Origin: Treponema sp.
Lineage (GTDB): Bacteria; Spirochaetota; Spirochaetia; Treponematales; Breznakiellaceae
Direction of reading: 5' to 3'
NCBI GenBank assembly: GCA_031272575.1
Contig: JAISTO010000030.1
Coordinates: forward strand, 1 to 16,237
Length of the DNA: 16,237 bases
Positions within the stretch are counted from its first letter, which is position 1. Every line of letters begins with the position of its first letter. The position numbers and the translations under genes are program-made. Of the stretch, positions 6,229 through 13,820 are shown piece by piece. Below the pieces are notes generated by a model. It ran no database searches. It had not been told where the DNA came from and saw nothing but the letters and a program-made list of their open reading frames with translations.

Positions 6229-7049
6229 TACAGCATCACGTGATATTCCTGCACCACCTGGATTTCTGAACTGACGGCCGCGTCAGGCAGGCGTTCCCTG
6301 ACCGCCGCGGCCGCCGCCTCGACATGGCTCTGCGAGCCTGCCACCCCGTAGAGCGCGATGTTCCCGTCCGTCACGGTCACCTCGAGGAAGTGCACGGGGA
6401 TGCCCTTTTCGTAGAGGATGAGGCGCTTCAGGTCCTGCGCGAGAGTCAGTTCCCCGATGCGCCGCTTCTGTGCGGCCTCCGCGTCGGCGCCGACCAGGGT
6501 AACAAGCATGGCGCGTACCAGTTCGGCGCAGCGCGTGGGCGCAATGTGCCCCGTGTTTAACACCATGTGATAGTTGCAGGGGTCCTTCCAGCGCGCGTCG
6601 AAGAAGTAACGGTGAAAGCCCTCGCGGTCGCGGTCACTCTGGTGAATGAGCTGCCGCGCCCGCTTGTCCCCGCAGTGGAAGTAACTCTTTACCCGCTCGA
6701 CGCGGATTTCGAGGGGCGCCGCCAAAAAGAGCGACACGACCGCGGGGATACCCTTCAGGATAAGGCCCGCGCCCCGCCCGATAAAGAGGCAGTTCCCCGC
6801 CGCGGCCTCGTCCAGGAGCGCGGTCTTGAGGTAGTGCAGATAGTCGTCCCGATCCTGCGAGAGCGAGGCCCAGAGCGAGGGCTTGCGCTCGTCATACTTG
6901 ACCAGTTTCGCGCCGGGTACGCCGTACGCTTTGATCCGCTCCTCGAGCGCGTAGCGGTCAACAAAGCGGTACCCGAACAGGTTGGCCACCTCGCGCCCGG
7001 TCTCGTCCCCGAGGGCGGCCAATTCCCGCGATAGCGTAATGATTGCCAT
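6228..7049 (-). CDS. Cytidylate-kinase-like protein with a C-terminal BON-like domain
   Basis: The 273-residue protein opens with MAIITLSREL and GRE (18-20), then FGYRFVDR (25-32). This matches the cytidylate kinase-like family (Cytidylate_kin2), whose P-loop departs from the classical GxxxxGK[ST]. The LFIGRGAGLIL strand (88-98) and an Arg-rich lid region (about 116-150) also fit. Residues about 208-270 form a separate module with the pattern V-T-V-x-D-G-x-I-x-L-x-G-V, then an Ala-rich helix and a final strand, which resembles a BON domain. I infer a fusion of nucleotide-binding and BON-like modules; the substrate is unknown. I chose the ATG at 7049 because the family motif begins there. A longer open frame to 7514 reads antisense through the next gene. 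There is no Shine-Dalgarno sequence, and the -10 box lies six bases upstream. Confidence 0.85.
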   Translation of the reverse strand: MAIITLSRELAALGDETGREVANLFGYRFVDRYALEERIKAYGVPGAKLVKYDERKPSLWASLSQDRDDYLHYLKTALLDEAAAGNCLFIGRGAGLILKGIPAVVSLFLAAPLEIRVERVKSYFHCGDKRARQLIHQSDRDREGFHRYFFDARWKDPCNYHMVLNTGHIAPTRCAELVRAMLVTLVGADAEAAQKRRIGELTLAQDLKRLILYEKGIPVHFLEVTVTDGNIALYGVAGSQSHVEAAAAAVRERLPDAAVSSEIQVVQEYHVML

Positions 7050-7055
7050 ACGAGG

Positions 7056-7084
7056 AGTATAGCATAGTGCCGATTTTTTTGCTA
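7056..7084 (-). promoter_or_regulatory. Promoter of the cytidylate-kinase-like gene, predicted leaderless
   Basis: On the minus strand a consensus -10 box TATACT (7061-7056) sits six bases before the ATG at 7049. The best -35 at 17-base spacing is TAGCAA (7084-7079), which is weak. Transcription should begin at the start codon itself. It diverges from the promoter at 7095-7123. Confidence 0.6.
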
Positions 7085-7094
7085 TACCGCCCCC

Positions 7095-7123
7095 TTGACA
7101 CTTCCCTCCCGTTCTGCTATCCT
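7095..7123 (+). promoter_or_regulatory. Promoter of the flavodoxin-like/TPR/TraB genes
   Basis: TTGACA (7095-7100) is followed after 17 bases by TATCCT (7118-7123). The next gene starts 19 bases later with a purine-rich AAGGGGG (7132-7138) four bases before its ATG, so this message has a short conventional leader. Confidence 0.75.
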
Positions 7124-7142
7124 GTCTCCATAAGGGGGCTGT

Positions 7143-7547
7143 ATGAGAATTGCGGTCGTTAGTGTGCCGGCCAGGGCGCGGGGGGCCTCCCCCTGCGCGG
7201 AGGCGCTCGCGAAGGGGATGCGGGCAATGGGGCATTTCGTTGATGTCATAGACGCCTGGACGGGGGATGGGTACCGGCTCCCGGGCTACGAGTACCTGGC
7301 GGTCTGCGCGGAGCAGACGGCCCTTTTCGGGGGGAAGATGCCGGAGGCGCTCGCGAAGATACTCGCGGTGGCGAACATCGAGGGCAAGAAGGGGGCGGCG
7401 TTCCTCAAAAAGACCTCGCCGTTTACCGGCAAGGCCCTGGCCAACCTCATGCGCGCGCTCGAAAAAGAGGGCGTTATCGTCAACTGGAGCGAGATCATCC
7501 TGAACCCGCCCCATGCCGAGGCGATAGGGAAACTGATCGGCGCATGA
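7143..7547 (+). CDS. Small flavodoxin-like-fold protein of unknown function
   Basis: The 134-residue protein opens with a beta strand and loop, MRIAVVSVPARARGASPCAE, then a helix and FVDVIDAW. The strand YLAVCAE (about 50-56) and GKKGAAFLKK (about 81-90) follow. This alternation, with an N-terminal strand and a Ser/Gly-containing phosphate-type loop, suggests a flavodoxin-like alpha/beta fold, but the canonical FMN loop T-x-T-G-x-T is absent. I cannot name a function. The ATG is supported by AAGGGGG four bases upstream and by a promoter. The stop codon overlaps the start of the TPR lipoprotein gene (ATGA), so the two are translationally coupled. Confidence 0.8.
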   Translation: MRIAVVSVPARARGASPCAEALAKGMRAMGHFVDVIDAWTGDGYRLPGYEYLAVCAEQTALFGGKMPEALAKILAVANIEGKKGAAFLKKTSPFTGKALANLMRALEKEGVIVNWSEIILNPPHAEAIGKLIGA

Positions 7548-8959
7548 GACGGCTCTCCTTCCCCCTCGCCGCGCTCAGCGAAGCGCAAAGTGCCGCGCTT
7601 TGCGCCGCGCTTTGCGCAGCGCTCTCGTTTTCCTGCGGGAGCGCGCCGGCTGCCCGCGTGGAGCGGCCGCCCGTTTCCGACGCGGCGCGTATACTCTCGG
7701 CGGCGTCCGGCCTCCTCTCCGAGCGCCGCTACGACGAGGCCCTCGCGGTCTTCGACCGCCTCTCCGCGCAGGACGCGGGGAAGCCCGCGGTGCGCCTCGT
7801 GCGGGCCTCGGTGCTCCTCTCGGCGGGCCGTGTTGACGAGGCGAAGGCCCTGGCCGAGGCCGTGCTTGCGGAAGACCCCGCCAACAAGGACGCGCGCTAT
7901 GTGCTCTCCGAGGCGGCGCTCGCCGCGGGCGGGGACAAGGCGCAGCGCGCCGCGCTCGAGCAACTCGTCGCGGAGGACCCGTCCAACACGCGGGCCCTGG
8001 CCTCGCTCGGCAACATCGCGCTGCGGGCGCGCTCCTTCAAGACCGCGGCCGGCTGGTACCAGAAGGCGCTCGCCTCCGAGGCCGGCAACGCGGACGCGCT
8101 CGTCGGCATGGGGGAAATCTGCCGCCTCCAGGATGACGGCGAGCGGGCGCGCGCGTACCTCGACCAGGCCGTGGCCCTGTACCCGCGGAACGCGGACGCG
8201 CGGCACGAGCGGGGCAGGCTCGCGCGTCAACAGAAGCGCTACGGCGAGGCGCTCAGCGACTTCGCCGAGGCCGCGTGCCTGGCCCCGGACGCCTACTGGG
8301 TCGCGCTCGACAGGGGCACCCTCCTCATAGACCTGCGCCGCAAGCGGGAGGCGCTGCTCGAATTCGAGCGGGCGCAGGCCATCAACCCTAACGAATTCCT
8401 CGCTTACGTGTACTCCGCCGGCATAAAGGACGAGCAGGGGGACTGGGCCGGCGCGGAGGCGGATTACGCGGCCGCCTGCCGGATAAACCCGGAGTACTAC
8501 TTTGCGCTCGAGGGCCTCGGCGTCCTGCGTATGCGCCGCGGCGACTGGGCCGGCGCAAAAGAGGCCTTCGGCGCGGCCTTTGTGCAGGCCCCCAAAGAGT
8601 ACCACTACGCGCTCCTTGCCGCCATCAACTGGATCAAGGCGGACGGCCCCTCCGCGCCCCGCGCCTTTCTCGAAGCCGCGATGCGCCCCCTGAAACGGGA
8701 CAGCATGGAGTACCGCATCACGCGGCTCTTCTTCGATTTTACCGGCGGCGTCTTTTCGGGCGAAAACGACATGGTACTCAAACTTGAAAAAATTGAAATA
8801 CCCCGGCAGCGGGCGCGCCTGTCATTCTACATGGGGAACTACTACGAACTGCGGGGCTTCCGCGACACCGCCGCGGCCTTCTATCAGGCGGTGCGGGCAG
8901 TCAACTACCGCGCCATGCCCGAGTGGCGCCTGAATGAGTGGGCGTTGGGGGGGGAGTAG
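7544..8959 (+). CDS. TPR-repeat lipoprotein
   Basis: The 471-residue protein starts with Arg-Arg and a hydrophobic stretch and ends its signal peptide at L-S-F-S-C31. Leu at -4 with Ser at -1 is acceptable for the relaxed spirochaetal lipobox, so I predict an acylated envelope lipoprotein. The rest is a chain of about ten 34-residue TPR units (for example 69-102, 167-200 and 201-234) with the usual Ala/Gly/Tyr/Pro spacing, ending in less regular helices after about 370. TPR lipoproteins serve as scaffolds for envelope or secretion complexes; the partner is unknown. The signal peptide contains AALCAALCAAL, encoded by a 12-base DNA iteration, and the last codons run into a G-rich repeat. The start overlaps the upstream stop codon; TraB follows 52 bases downstream. 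Confidence 0.9.
   Translation: MRRLSFPLAALSEAQSAALCAALCAALSFSCGSAPAARVERPPVSDAARILSAASGLLSERRYDEALAVFDRLSAQDAGKPAVRLVRASVLLSAGRVDEAKALAEAVLAEDPANKDARYVLSEAALAAGGDKAQRAALEQLVAEDPSNTRALASLGNIALRARSFKTAAGWYQKALASEAGNADALVGMGEICRLQDDGERARAYLDQAVALYPRNADARHERGRLARQQKRYGEALSDFAEAACLAPDAYWVALDRGTLLIDLRRKREALLEFERAQAINPNEFLAYVYSAGIKDEQGDWAGAEADYAAACRINPEYYFALEGLGVLRMRRGDWAGAKEAFGAAFVQAPKEYHYALLAAINWIKADGPSAPRAFLEAAMRPLKRDSMEYRITRLFFDFTGGVFSGENDMVLKLEKIEIPRQRARLSFYMGNYYELRGFRDTAAAFYQAVRAVNYRAMPEWRLNEWALGGE
7592..7615. repeat. 12-base GC iteration inside the TPR signal peptide
   Basis: GCCGCGCTTTGC occurs twice in tandem (7592-7603 and 7604-7615) and encodes two AALC units of the signal peptide. The flanking AGCGAAGCGCAAAG (7577-7590) looks like a degraded inverted copy. 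The unit is nearly the same as the iteration at the thiE 3' end (4046-4074, reverse complement), with CTTT in place of CTTC. Confidence 0.75.
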
Positions 8960-8998
8960 GGGGCGCGGAGCGCTTGGGGAATGGGGAGTAGGGAGATG
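8957..8998. repeat. G-rich intergenic repeat between the TPR and TraB genes
   Basis: The tract from the TPR stop codon onward contains GGGCGCGGAGCGCTTGGGG (8961-8979), an exact 19-base reverse-complement match to 11765-11783. It then contains GGGGAATGGGGAGTAGGGAG, close to the iteration at 3865-3912. It encodes nothing and leaves only a short GAAAAGGAA leader before the TraB start. Confidence 0.75.
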
Positions 8999-9011
8999 AA
9001 AAGGAATCGCC

Positions 9012-10229
9012 ATGGAAACAGATACGGAAACACACAGTGCTGACTCGCGGGTGACACTTACACTCGCGGGTAGGACTATCATCCTGATTGGGACCGCCCA
9101 TGTCTCGAAGGAGAGCATCGCGGAGGTAAACGCGGCCATAAACGCCGAGCGCCCCGCCCTCGTCTGCGTCGAACTGGACCAGGCCCGCTATCAGTCTATC
9201 GCGCAGAAGGACAACTGGGAGCGCCTCGATGTCGTCAAGGTCTTCCGCGAAAAAAAGGGCTTCCTGCTTATGGCGAACCTCGTGCTCGCCAGTTTCCAGC
9301 GCCGCATGGGGAGCGGCCTGGGGGTCAACCCCGGCGAGGAGATGAAGGCCGCTATCGAGGCGGCCGAGGAGCGGGGCATCCCGTGGCGGCTCTGCGACCG
9401 CGACATCCAGGCGACCCTGCGCAGGGCCTGGGGGCGCTGCGGGTTCTGGAGCAAGGCGAAACTGCTCTCCGCCCTCTTCTCGAGCGCGTTCAGCACGGAG
9501 CGCCTGAGCGAGGATGAAATCGAACACCTGAAAACCCGTGGGGAACTGGACGGCATGATGGACGCCCTTGCGCAGTACCTTCCAAAAGTGAAAGAGACGC
9601 TCATAGATGAGCGCGACCGCTACCTGGCCGCGAAGATCTGGGACGCGAGTGACGCGGCCGGCGGCGGCGCCACCCTCGCGGTCGTGGGCGCGGGCCACCT
9701 CCCGGGGCTCTCCGCGCGCCTCGAGGCCATCGCCTCAGGCGCCGAGGACACCGGCGTGTCCGCCCTCGAGGAAATCCCCCGGCCGGGCGTGTTTTCGCGC
9801 ATAGCGGGCTGGGCCGTGCCCGCGGCAATCGTCGCCTTTATCGCCGCGGGCTTTTTCCTGAAAGGCACCGACGTCTCCCTGGAAATGCTCGTCAAGTGGC
9901 TCGTGTGCAACTCGTCCCTCGCGGCGCTCGGCTGCCTCGCGGCCCTGGGGCACCCCCTGTCTATCCTCGCGGCCTTCTTCGGCGCCCCCATCGCAACCCT
10001 GAACCCCTTTATCGGCGTGGGCATTTTTTCCGGCATCGTGGAAGCGACCCTCCGCAAGCCCCGCGTCGAGGACGCCGAGACCCTCGCGCAGGACATAGGC
10101 AGCCTCCGCGGCATCTACAAAAACCGCATTACCCGCGCGCTCCTCGTGTTCTTCCTCTCGTCCATAGGCGGCGCCATCGGCAACTTCGTCGCGCTGCCGT
10201 CGTTTATCGGCGGCCTGTTGGGGAAATAG
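9012..10229 (+). CDS. TraB/PrgY-family membrane protein
   Basis: The 405-residue protein has the two hallmark motifs of the TraB/PrgY/GumN superfamily, GTAHVSKESI (27-36) and VVGAGHLPGL (224-233), with VCVELDQARY between them. The superfamily is proposed to be a membrane-tethered metalloprotease-like fold with the paired His/Glu residues at its centre. In Enterococcus, TraB and PrgY reduce pheromone activity; most bacterial and archaeal members are uncharacterised. The C-terminal third (about 260-405) holds about four hydrophobic segments, with GAPIATLNPFIGVGIFSG in the middle, as in the membrane domain of this family. The start at 9012 has AAGGAA seven bases before it. It lies 52 bases after the TPR lipoprotein gene, probably in the same transcript, and its stop codon is only seven bases from that of the converging permease gene. 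Confidence 0.9.
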   Translation: METDTETHSADSRVTLTLAGRTIILIGTAHVSKESIAEVNAAINAERPALVCVELDQARYQSIAQKDNWERLDVVKVFREKKGFLLMANLVLASFQRRMGSGLGVNPGEEMKAAIEAAEERGIPWRLCDRDIQATLRRAWGRCGFWSKAKLLSALFSSAFSTERLSEDEIEHLKTRGELDGMMDALAQYLPKVKETLIDERDRYLAAKIWDASDAAGGGATLAVVGAGHLPGLSARLEAIASGAEDTGVSALEEIPRPGVFSRIAGWAVPAAIVAFIAAGFFLKGTDVSLEMLVKWLVCNSSLAALGCLAALGHPLSILAAFFGAPIATLNPFIGVGIFSGIVEATLRKPRVEDAETLAQDIGSLRGIYKNRITRALLVFFLSSIGGAIGNFVALPSFIGGLLGK

Positions 10230-10236
10230 CCCCCCC

Positions 10237-11529
10237 TTACGCGAAGATTTTCCGCAGCAGGAAGATCGCGAAGAGCACCCAGGTAACCACACTGATGTCG
10301 CGGAACTTGCCGGTAACGGCCTTGCAGATCACGTAGGCGAGCACACTCCAGATGATTCCTTCGGACACGCTGTACGCAAAGGGCATAATCGCAATGGCAA
10401 GGAACGAAGGTATGCCCTCGGTGGGGTCCGAAAAATCGATGGCGGTAACCGCCTGCATCATCAGGAAGCCGACCATGATCAGCGCCGGAGCGGTGGCCGC
10501 CGAGGGCACGAGCAGGAAGAGCGGCGAAAAGAAGAGCGCGAGCAGGAAGAGCCCGGCGGTGGTGAGCGCGGTCAGGCCGGTACGGCCCCCCGCGGCAACG
10601 CCCGCGGCGCTTTCCACATAACTGGTCACGGTGGAAGTACCCAGCGCCGCCCCCGCCACGGTGCCGGCCGCGTCCGCGAGCAGCGCCTGCTTTATGCGCG
10701 GTATCTCCCCTTTTTTGTTGATGAGTCCGGCCTGCGTCGTCACGCCCACCAAAGTGCCCACTGTATCAAAAATGTCAATAAACAAAAAAGTGAAAAATAC
10801 CGTAAAAAACTTTAGTGACCACACCTGACTGAAATCAAACTTGAAAAGCAGAGGCGCGGCAGGCAGGCTGACCGGGGAAAAATTATCCGGCACGGATGTT
10901 ACCCCCATGGGGATGCCTATCAGCGTGGCCGCCGCTATCCCTATCAGTATAGCGCCGGGTACCTTCAGGACATACAGGATGACCATGATGACAAGCCCGA
11001 GCACCGCGAGCAGGGCCGGGCCCGGCCGGACAAGGTCCCCCAGTTGCAGGATGGTCGCGCCATGGACGATAACGCCCGCGTTGCTGAACCCGATCAGCGT
11101 GATGAAGAGGCCGATGCCGACGGCGATGGCCCGTTTCAGGTTCGGGGGGATCGCCCTGACGATGGCCTCGCGCACATTGAAGAACGAAAGCGCCACAAAG
11201 AGGATGCCCTCGAGGAAGACCGCGGTCAGCGCTATCTGCCATGAGTAGCCCATCTGCCCCACCACCTGATAGGTGAAGATCGCGTTCAGCCCCATACCGG
11301 GCGCGAGCGCGATGGGCAGGTTTGCGGCGAAGGCCATAACGAGCGTCGCGATCGCGGACGCGATGGCCGTCGCGGTAAAGACCGCGGGGCCGGTCATGCC
11401 GTTGCCGATTACTCCGAGCATACCAGGATTCACCATAAGGATGTACGCCATGGTGAGGAAGGTGGTGACGCCCGCCGCAATTTCTTTAGCGGGCGTGGTG
11501 TTATGCTCTTTTAGGGAAAAAAGTTTCAT
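10237..11529 (-). CDS. NCS2-family purine permease (AzgA-like)
   Basis: The 430-residue protein is a 12-14 segment membrane transporter that probably imports a purine base with protons. Diagnostic features are LAPGMGLNAIF (75-85), LFIDIFDTVGTL (249-260), GTSTVTSYVESAAG (297-310) and GGRTGLT (314-320). These define the AzgA-like branch, known for adenine, guanine or hypoxanthine uptake; the exact base cannot be read from sequence. The length is typical. I chose the ATG at 11529 because AGGAGG (11539-11534) lies four bases before it and a promoter lies just upstream. The open frame continues to 11763 through a repeat element, and that part is spurious. The gene stands alone. I see no purine riboswitch in its leader, and no purine gene in the window. 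Confidence 0.95.
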   Translation of the reverse strand: MKLFSLKEHNTTPAKEIAAGVTTFLTMAYILMVNPGMLGVIGNGMTGPAVFTATAIASAIATLVMAFAANLPIALAPGMGLNAIFTYQVVGQMGYSWQIALTAVFLEGILFVALSFFNVREAIVRAIPPNLKRAIAVGIGLFITLIGFSNAGVIVHGATILQLGDLVRPGPALLAVLGLVIMVILYVLKVPGAILIGIAAATLIGIPMGVTSVPDNFSPVSLPAAPLLFKFDFSQVWSLKFFTVFFTFLFIDIFDTVGTLVGVTTQAGLINKKGEIPRIKQALLADAAGTVAGAALGTSTVTSYVESAAGVAAGGRTGLTALTTAGLFLLALFFSPLFLLVPSAATAPALIMVGFLMMQAVTAIDFSDPTEGIPSFLAIAIMPFAYSVSEGIIWSVLAYVICKAVTGKFRDISVVTWVLFAIFLLRKIFA

Positions 11530-11548
11530 AATTCCTCCTGAAATCTCG

Positions 11549-11577
11549 AGTATAACAAAACGAAAAGTATGTTTCAA
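11549..11577 (-). promoter_or_regulatory. Promoter of the purine permease gene
   Basis: On the minus strand, TTGAAA (11577-11572) is followed after 17 bases by TATACT (11554-11549). A full AGGAGG (11539-11534) precedes the ATG. The leader is about 13 bases, too short for a riboswitch. Confidence 0.75.
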
Positions 11578-11601
11578 GCGGCCGCGGGGAAAGTGAAAAA
11601 T

Positions 11602-11706
11602 GGACGGTGGACGGTGGAGGAAGTTGTGCGAAAGTCTTGCGCAGCAATTCATGCATACCGGTAGTACGAGAGACTTTCGAGCCGCGTCCTCCACCGTCCA
11701 CCGTCC
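11602..11706. repeat. Miniature inverted-repeat element, copy B (105 bp)
   Basis: The ends are perfect 20-base inverted repeats at 11602-11621 and 11687-11706, each containing two GGACGGTGG units. A nested pair, CGAAAGTCT (11629-11637) and AGACTTTCG (11671-11679), lies inside. On the minus strand 11679-11653 matches copy A (1903-1929) at 24 of 27 bases, so B is in opposite orientation to A. It has no coding capacity and sits between the divergent permease and heparinase-like genes. Confidence 0.85.
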
Positions 11707-11850
11707 GCGCCCCGCCCTCCGCTCACTTCCCCCCACTCCGCGCCCACGCGCCGCGCACCCCACTCCCCAAGCGCTCCGCGCCCGCTCCGCGCCCGCTCCG
11801 CGCCCGCTCCGCGCCCCCCCTCCCCCCCTTCCCCACGCCCCCCCTACCCG
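11707..11850. repeat. C-rich low-complexity tract with an 11-base tandem repeat
   Basis: The gap between the element and the heparinase-like gene is almost pure C with scattered G, A and T. It contains four exact tandem copies of GCTCCGCGCCC (11773-11816), then a run of mostly C to about 11850. Parts match other tracts here in reverse complement (8961-8979 and 1816-1882). No gene is present. Confidence 0.8.
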
Positions 11851-11851
11851 C

Positions 11852-11868
11852 TATACTCTCCAGGGAGT
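11852..11868 (+). promoter_or_regulatory. -10 box and ribosome binding site of the heparinase-like gene
   Basis: TATACT (11852-11857) is a consensus -10 box, and GGGAG (11864-11868) lies five bases before the ATG at 11874. At 17-base spacing the -35 position reads TTCCCC, which is poor, so an activator or a weak promoter is likely. Confidence 0.5.
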
Positions 11869-11873
11869 GAATC

Positions 11874-13820
11874 ATGCTGAATAATAACCGAAATGACCGT
11901 ATACTTTCCCTCGACCCCGCGGCCCTGCTTGAGGGGCTGCGGAAGGGGAGCGCGGAGGGGGCGGGGGGGAGCGGGCTTTTTGCGCGGGTGCTGCGGGAGA
12001 CGAGCCGCGAGGCCCTGCTTGCCGATCCCTTCCTCGCGGGGGTGCGGGACGTCATCGCGCGGGCGCGGGACGGCTTCGCGCGGGCCGAAATCCCCCCGCT
12101 GCCCTGGCGCCTTTTCCGCCGCTTCGACGAAGATGGGGATCGCGCGGCTTTTGAGACCCCCTACTTCGAGCGGCGGCGCCGCCTGCTTACCCTTGCGCTT
12201 GCGGCCTGGCTCTGGGAGGAGCCGTCTGATATCACCTTACTCGAAGACTGCATCTGGGAAATCTGCGGCGAGTACTCCTGGAGCCTCCCCGCGCATATGT
12301 GGGGCACGAGCCTGGACCCGCCCGCGGCCGGCGCCTGGCCTGACAACCGCACCCGCCTCGACCTCTTCTCCTGCGAAACCGGCTTCGCGCTCGCCGAGTG
12401 CTGCGCGATGCTCGAAGGCCGCCTCGCCCCGCTGGTCGCCTCCCATGCCCGCGCCGAGGTGTTCCGCCGTGTGCTGGACAGTTACCGCGTCGAGGGCGCG
12501 CTCTGGAGCTGGGAGACCATGCGGAACAACTGGTGCGCGGTGACCGCCGGCTCGATCGCCTCCGCCGCGATGTACCTCATCGAGGATGACACGCTCCTGG
12601 CGGGGCTGCTCTTCAAACTGCTGCCCGTCTTCGACCGCTACCTCGACAGTTTTTCAGACGAGGGGGTCTCGGAAGAGGGGCTTTCGTACTGGACCTACGG
12701 TATGTCCTTTTTCGTGAGCGCGGCGGATCTCCTGCTTTTGCGGAGCGGCATGGCCATCAATCTTTTTGATGACCCCCGCGTCGAATCTATCGCCCGTTTC
12801 CCGCAGGCCTGCTATTTCCCCGGCGGGGCCACGCTGCGCTTTTCGGACGCGGCCGAGGGCACGGCCTTCCGCCTCGGGCTCTCCTGTTACCTGGCGGAAA
12901 AATTCCCGGGGGTGCGGGTGCCGTCCCTCCCCTACCGGCAGTGCGCCGCGCGGGACGCGGCGGAGCGCGAGGGGCCCTTCGAGGGCGCGGTGCTCGACCA
13001 CTGCGGCAGGTTTTGCGCCGGGCTGCGGGACCTCCTCTGGGCGCGCCAGGACGTCCCGCTCACGACGGACGAGCCCCGCGTCGACGCCTTTGCTGACTCG
13101 CAGTGGCTCCTCTGCGCGGGCGCCGGGGGCACGGGCTTCGCCGCGAAGGGCGGGCACAACGCGGAACCGCATAACCACAACGACGTGGGCTCCTTCATTT
13201 ACTACCAGGGGGGACAGATGCTCCTCTGCGATCTCGGCGCGGGGCTTTACACGAAGGACTACTTCGGCCCGAACCGCTATATGATCTTCTGCAACAGTTC
13301 GCTGAGTCACAGCGTCCCGATCGTGGCGGGCGCGGGCCAAAAAGCGGGCCGCGCGTTTTGCGCCCGCTCCTGCGTCTTCCCCGCGCCCGGCGAGATGACG
13401 CTGGAAATGGCGGACGCGTACGGAAACGAGGGCCTGCTCCGCCTCGAGCGCGCCTTTCGCTTCAATGTGGACACGGGCGCGCTCCACATCCGGGACCTTT
13501 TCGGCTTTGCCGGGGCTCCCCTCGCGGTAACGGAGCGCTTCGTCACTCTGGCGGAACCCCGCCAGGATGGGATGCGCCTGCGTATCCCCGGGCCTGACGG
13601 GGGGGTTACTCTGCGCGGGCCGGAGGGGGCGGTCCCCCGCATAGGACGCGCCGTTCACCGGACGCACGCCGGCGGGGGCGAGCAGACGGTCTACACGATC
13701 GACTACGAGTTTTCCCCCGGCGAAGCGGCGACGGAATTGGAGTTTTTTGTCGAGCGCGCGGAGACGGCCGCGGCCTGGCCTGGAATGGTACCGTTTCCCG
13801 TTCTTGACAAAGTACCGTAG
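11874..13820 (+). CDS. Heparinase II/III-like protein, probable cytoplasmic polysaccharide lyase
   Basis: The 648-residue protein fits the heparinase II/III layout. An N-terminal helical toroid (about 1-370, with Trp-rich helices such as WSWETMRNNWCAV near 206) is followed by a beta-sandwich that opens with the family motif HNHNDVGSF (433-441). That motif carries the His and Asn residues typical of the catalytic and metal region. These enzymes cleave uronate-containing polysaccharides or oligosaccharides by beta-elimination. No signal peptide is present, so it probably acts on imported oligosaccharides. The substrate (heparin-like, alginate or other) cannot be told from the sequence. The start has GGGAG five bases upstream. 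It is the first gene of an apparent three-gene unit with a LacI regulator and a PfkB sugar kinase. A second promoter overlaps its 3' end. Confidence 0.87.
   Translation: MLNNNRNDRILSLDPAALLEGLRKGSAEGAGGSGLFARVLRETSREALLADPFLAGVRDVIARARDGFARAEIPPLPWRLFRRFDEDGDRAAFETPYFERRRRLLTLALAAWLWEEPSDITLLEDCIWEICGEYSWSLPAHMWGTSLDPPAAGAWPDNRTRLDLFSCETGFALAECCAMLEGRLAPLVASHARAEVFRRVLDSYRVEGALWSWETMRNNWCAVTAGSIASAAMYLIEDDTLLAGLLFKLLPVFDRYLDSFSDEGVSEEGLSYWTYGMSFFVSAADLLLLRSGMAINLFDDPRVESIARFPQACYFPGGATLRFSDAAEGTAFRLGLSCYLAEKFPGVRVPSLPYRQCAARDAAEREGPFEGAVLDHCGRFCAGLRDLLWARQDVPLTTDEPRVDAFADSQWLLCAGAGGTGFAAKGGHNAEPHNHNDVGSFIYYQGGQMLLCDLGAGLYTKDYFGPNRYMIFCNSSLSHSVPIVAGAGQKAGRAFCARSCVFPAPGEMTLEMADAYGNEGLLRLERAFRFNVDTGALHIRDLFGFAGAPLAVTERFVTLAEPRQDGMRLRIPGPDGGVTLRGPEGAVPRIGRAVHRTHAGGGEQTVYTIDYEFSPGEAATELEFFVERAETAAAWPGMVPFPVLDKVP

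Noticed and set aside
7050..7514. N-terminal extension of the cytidylate-kinase-like protein
   Set aside because: It reads antisense through the flavodoxin-like gene and the divergent promoters; the family's first strand begins at the ATG at 7049.
7286..8605. Long minus-strand open frame (439 codons) antisense to the TPR gene
   Set aside because: Arg/Gly/Val-rich translation without motifs, entirely opposite a clear TPR gene; typical antisense shadow in GC-rich DNA.
11530..11601. Purine riboswitch upstream of the permease
   Set aside because: The leader from the predicted transcription start to the ATG is only about 13 bases, and no conserved riboswitch core is visible.
11530..11763. N-terminal extension of the purine permease
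   Set aside because: It runs through repeat element B; the ATG at 11529 has a full AGGAGG and matches the normal family start.
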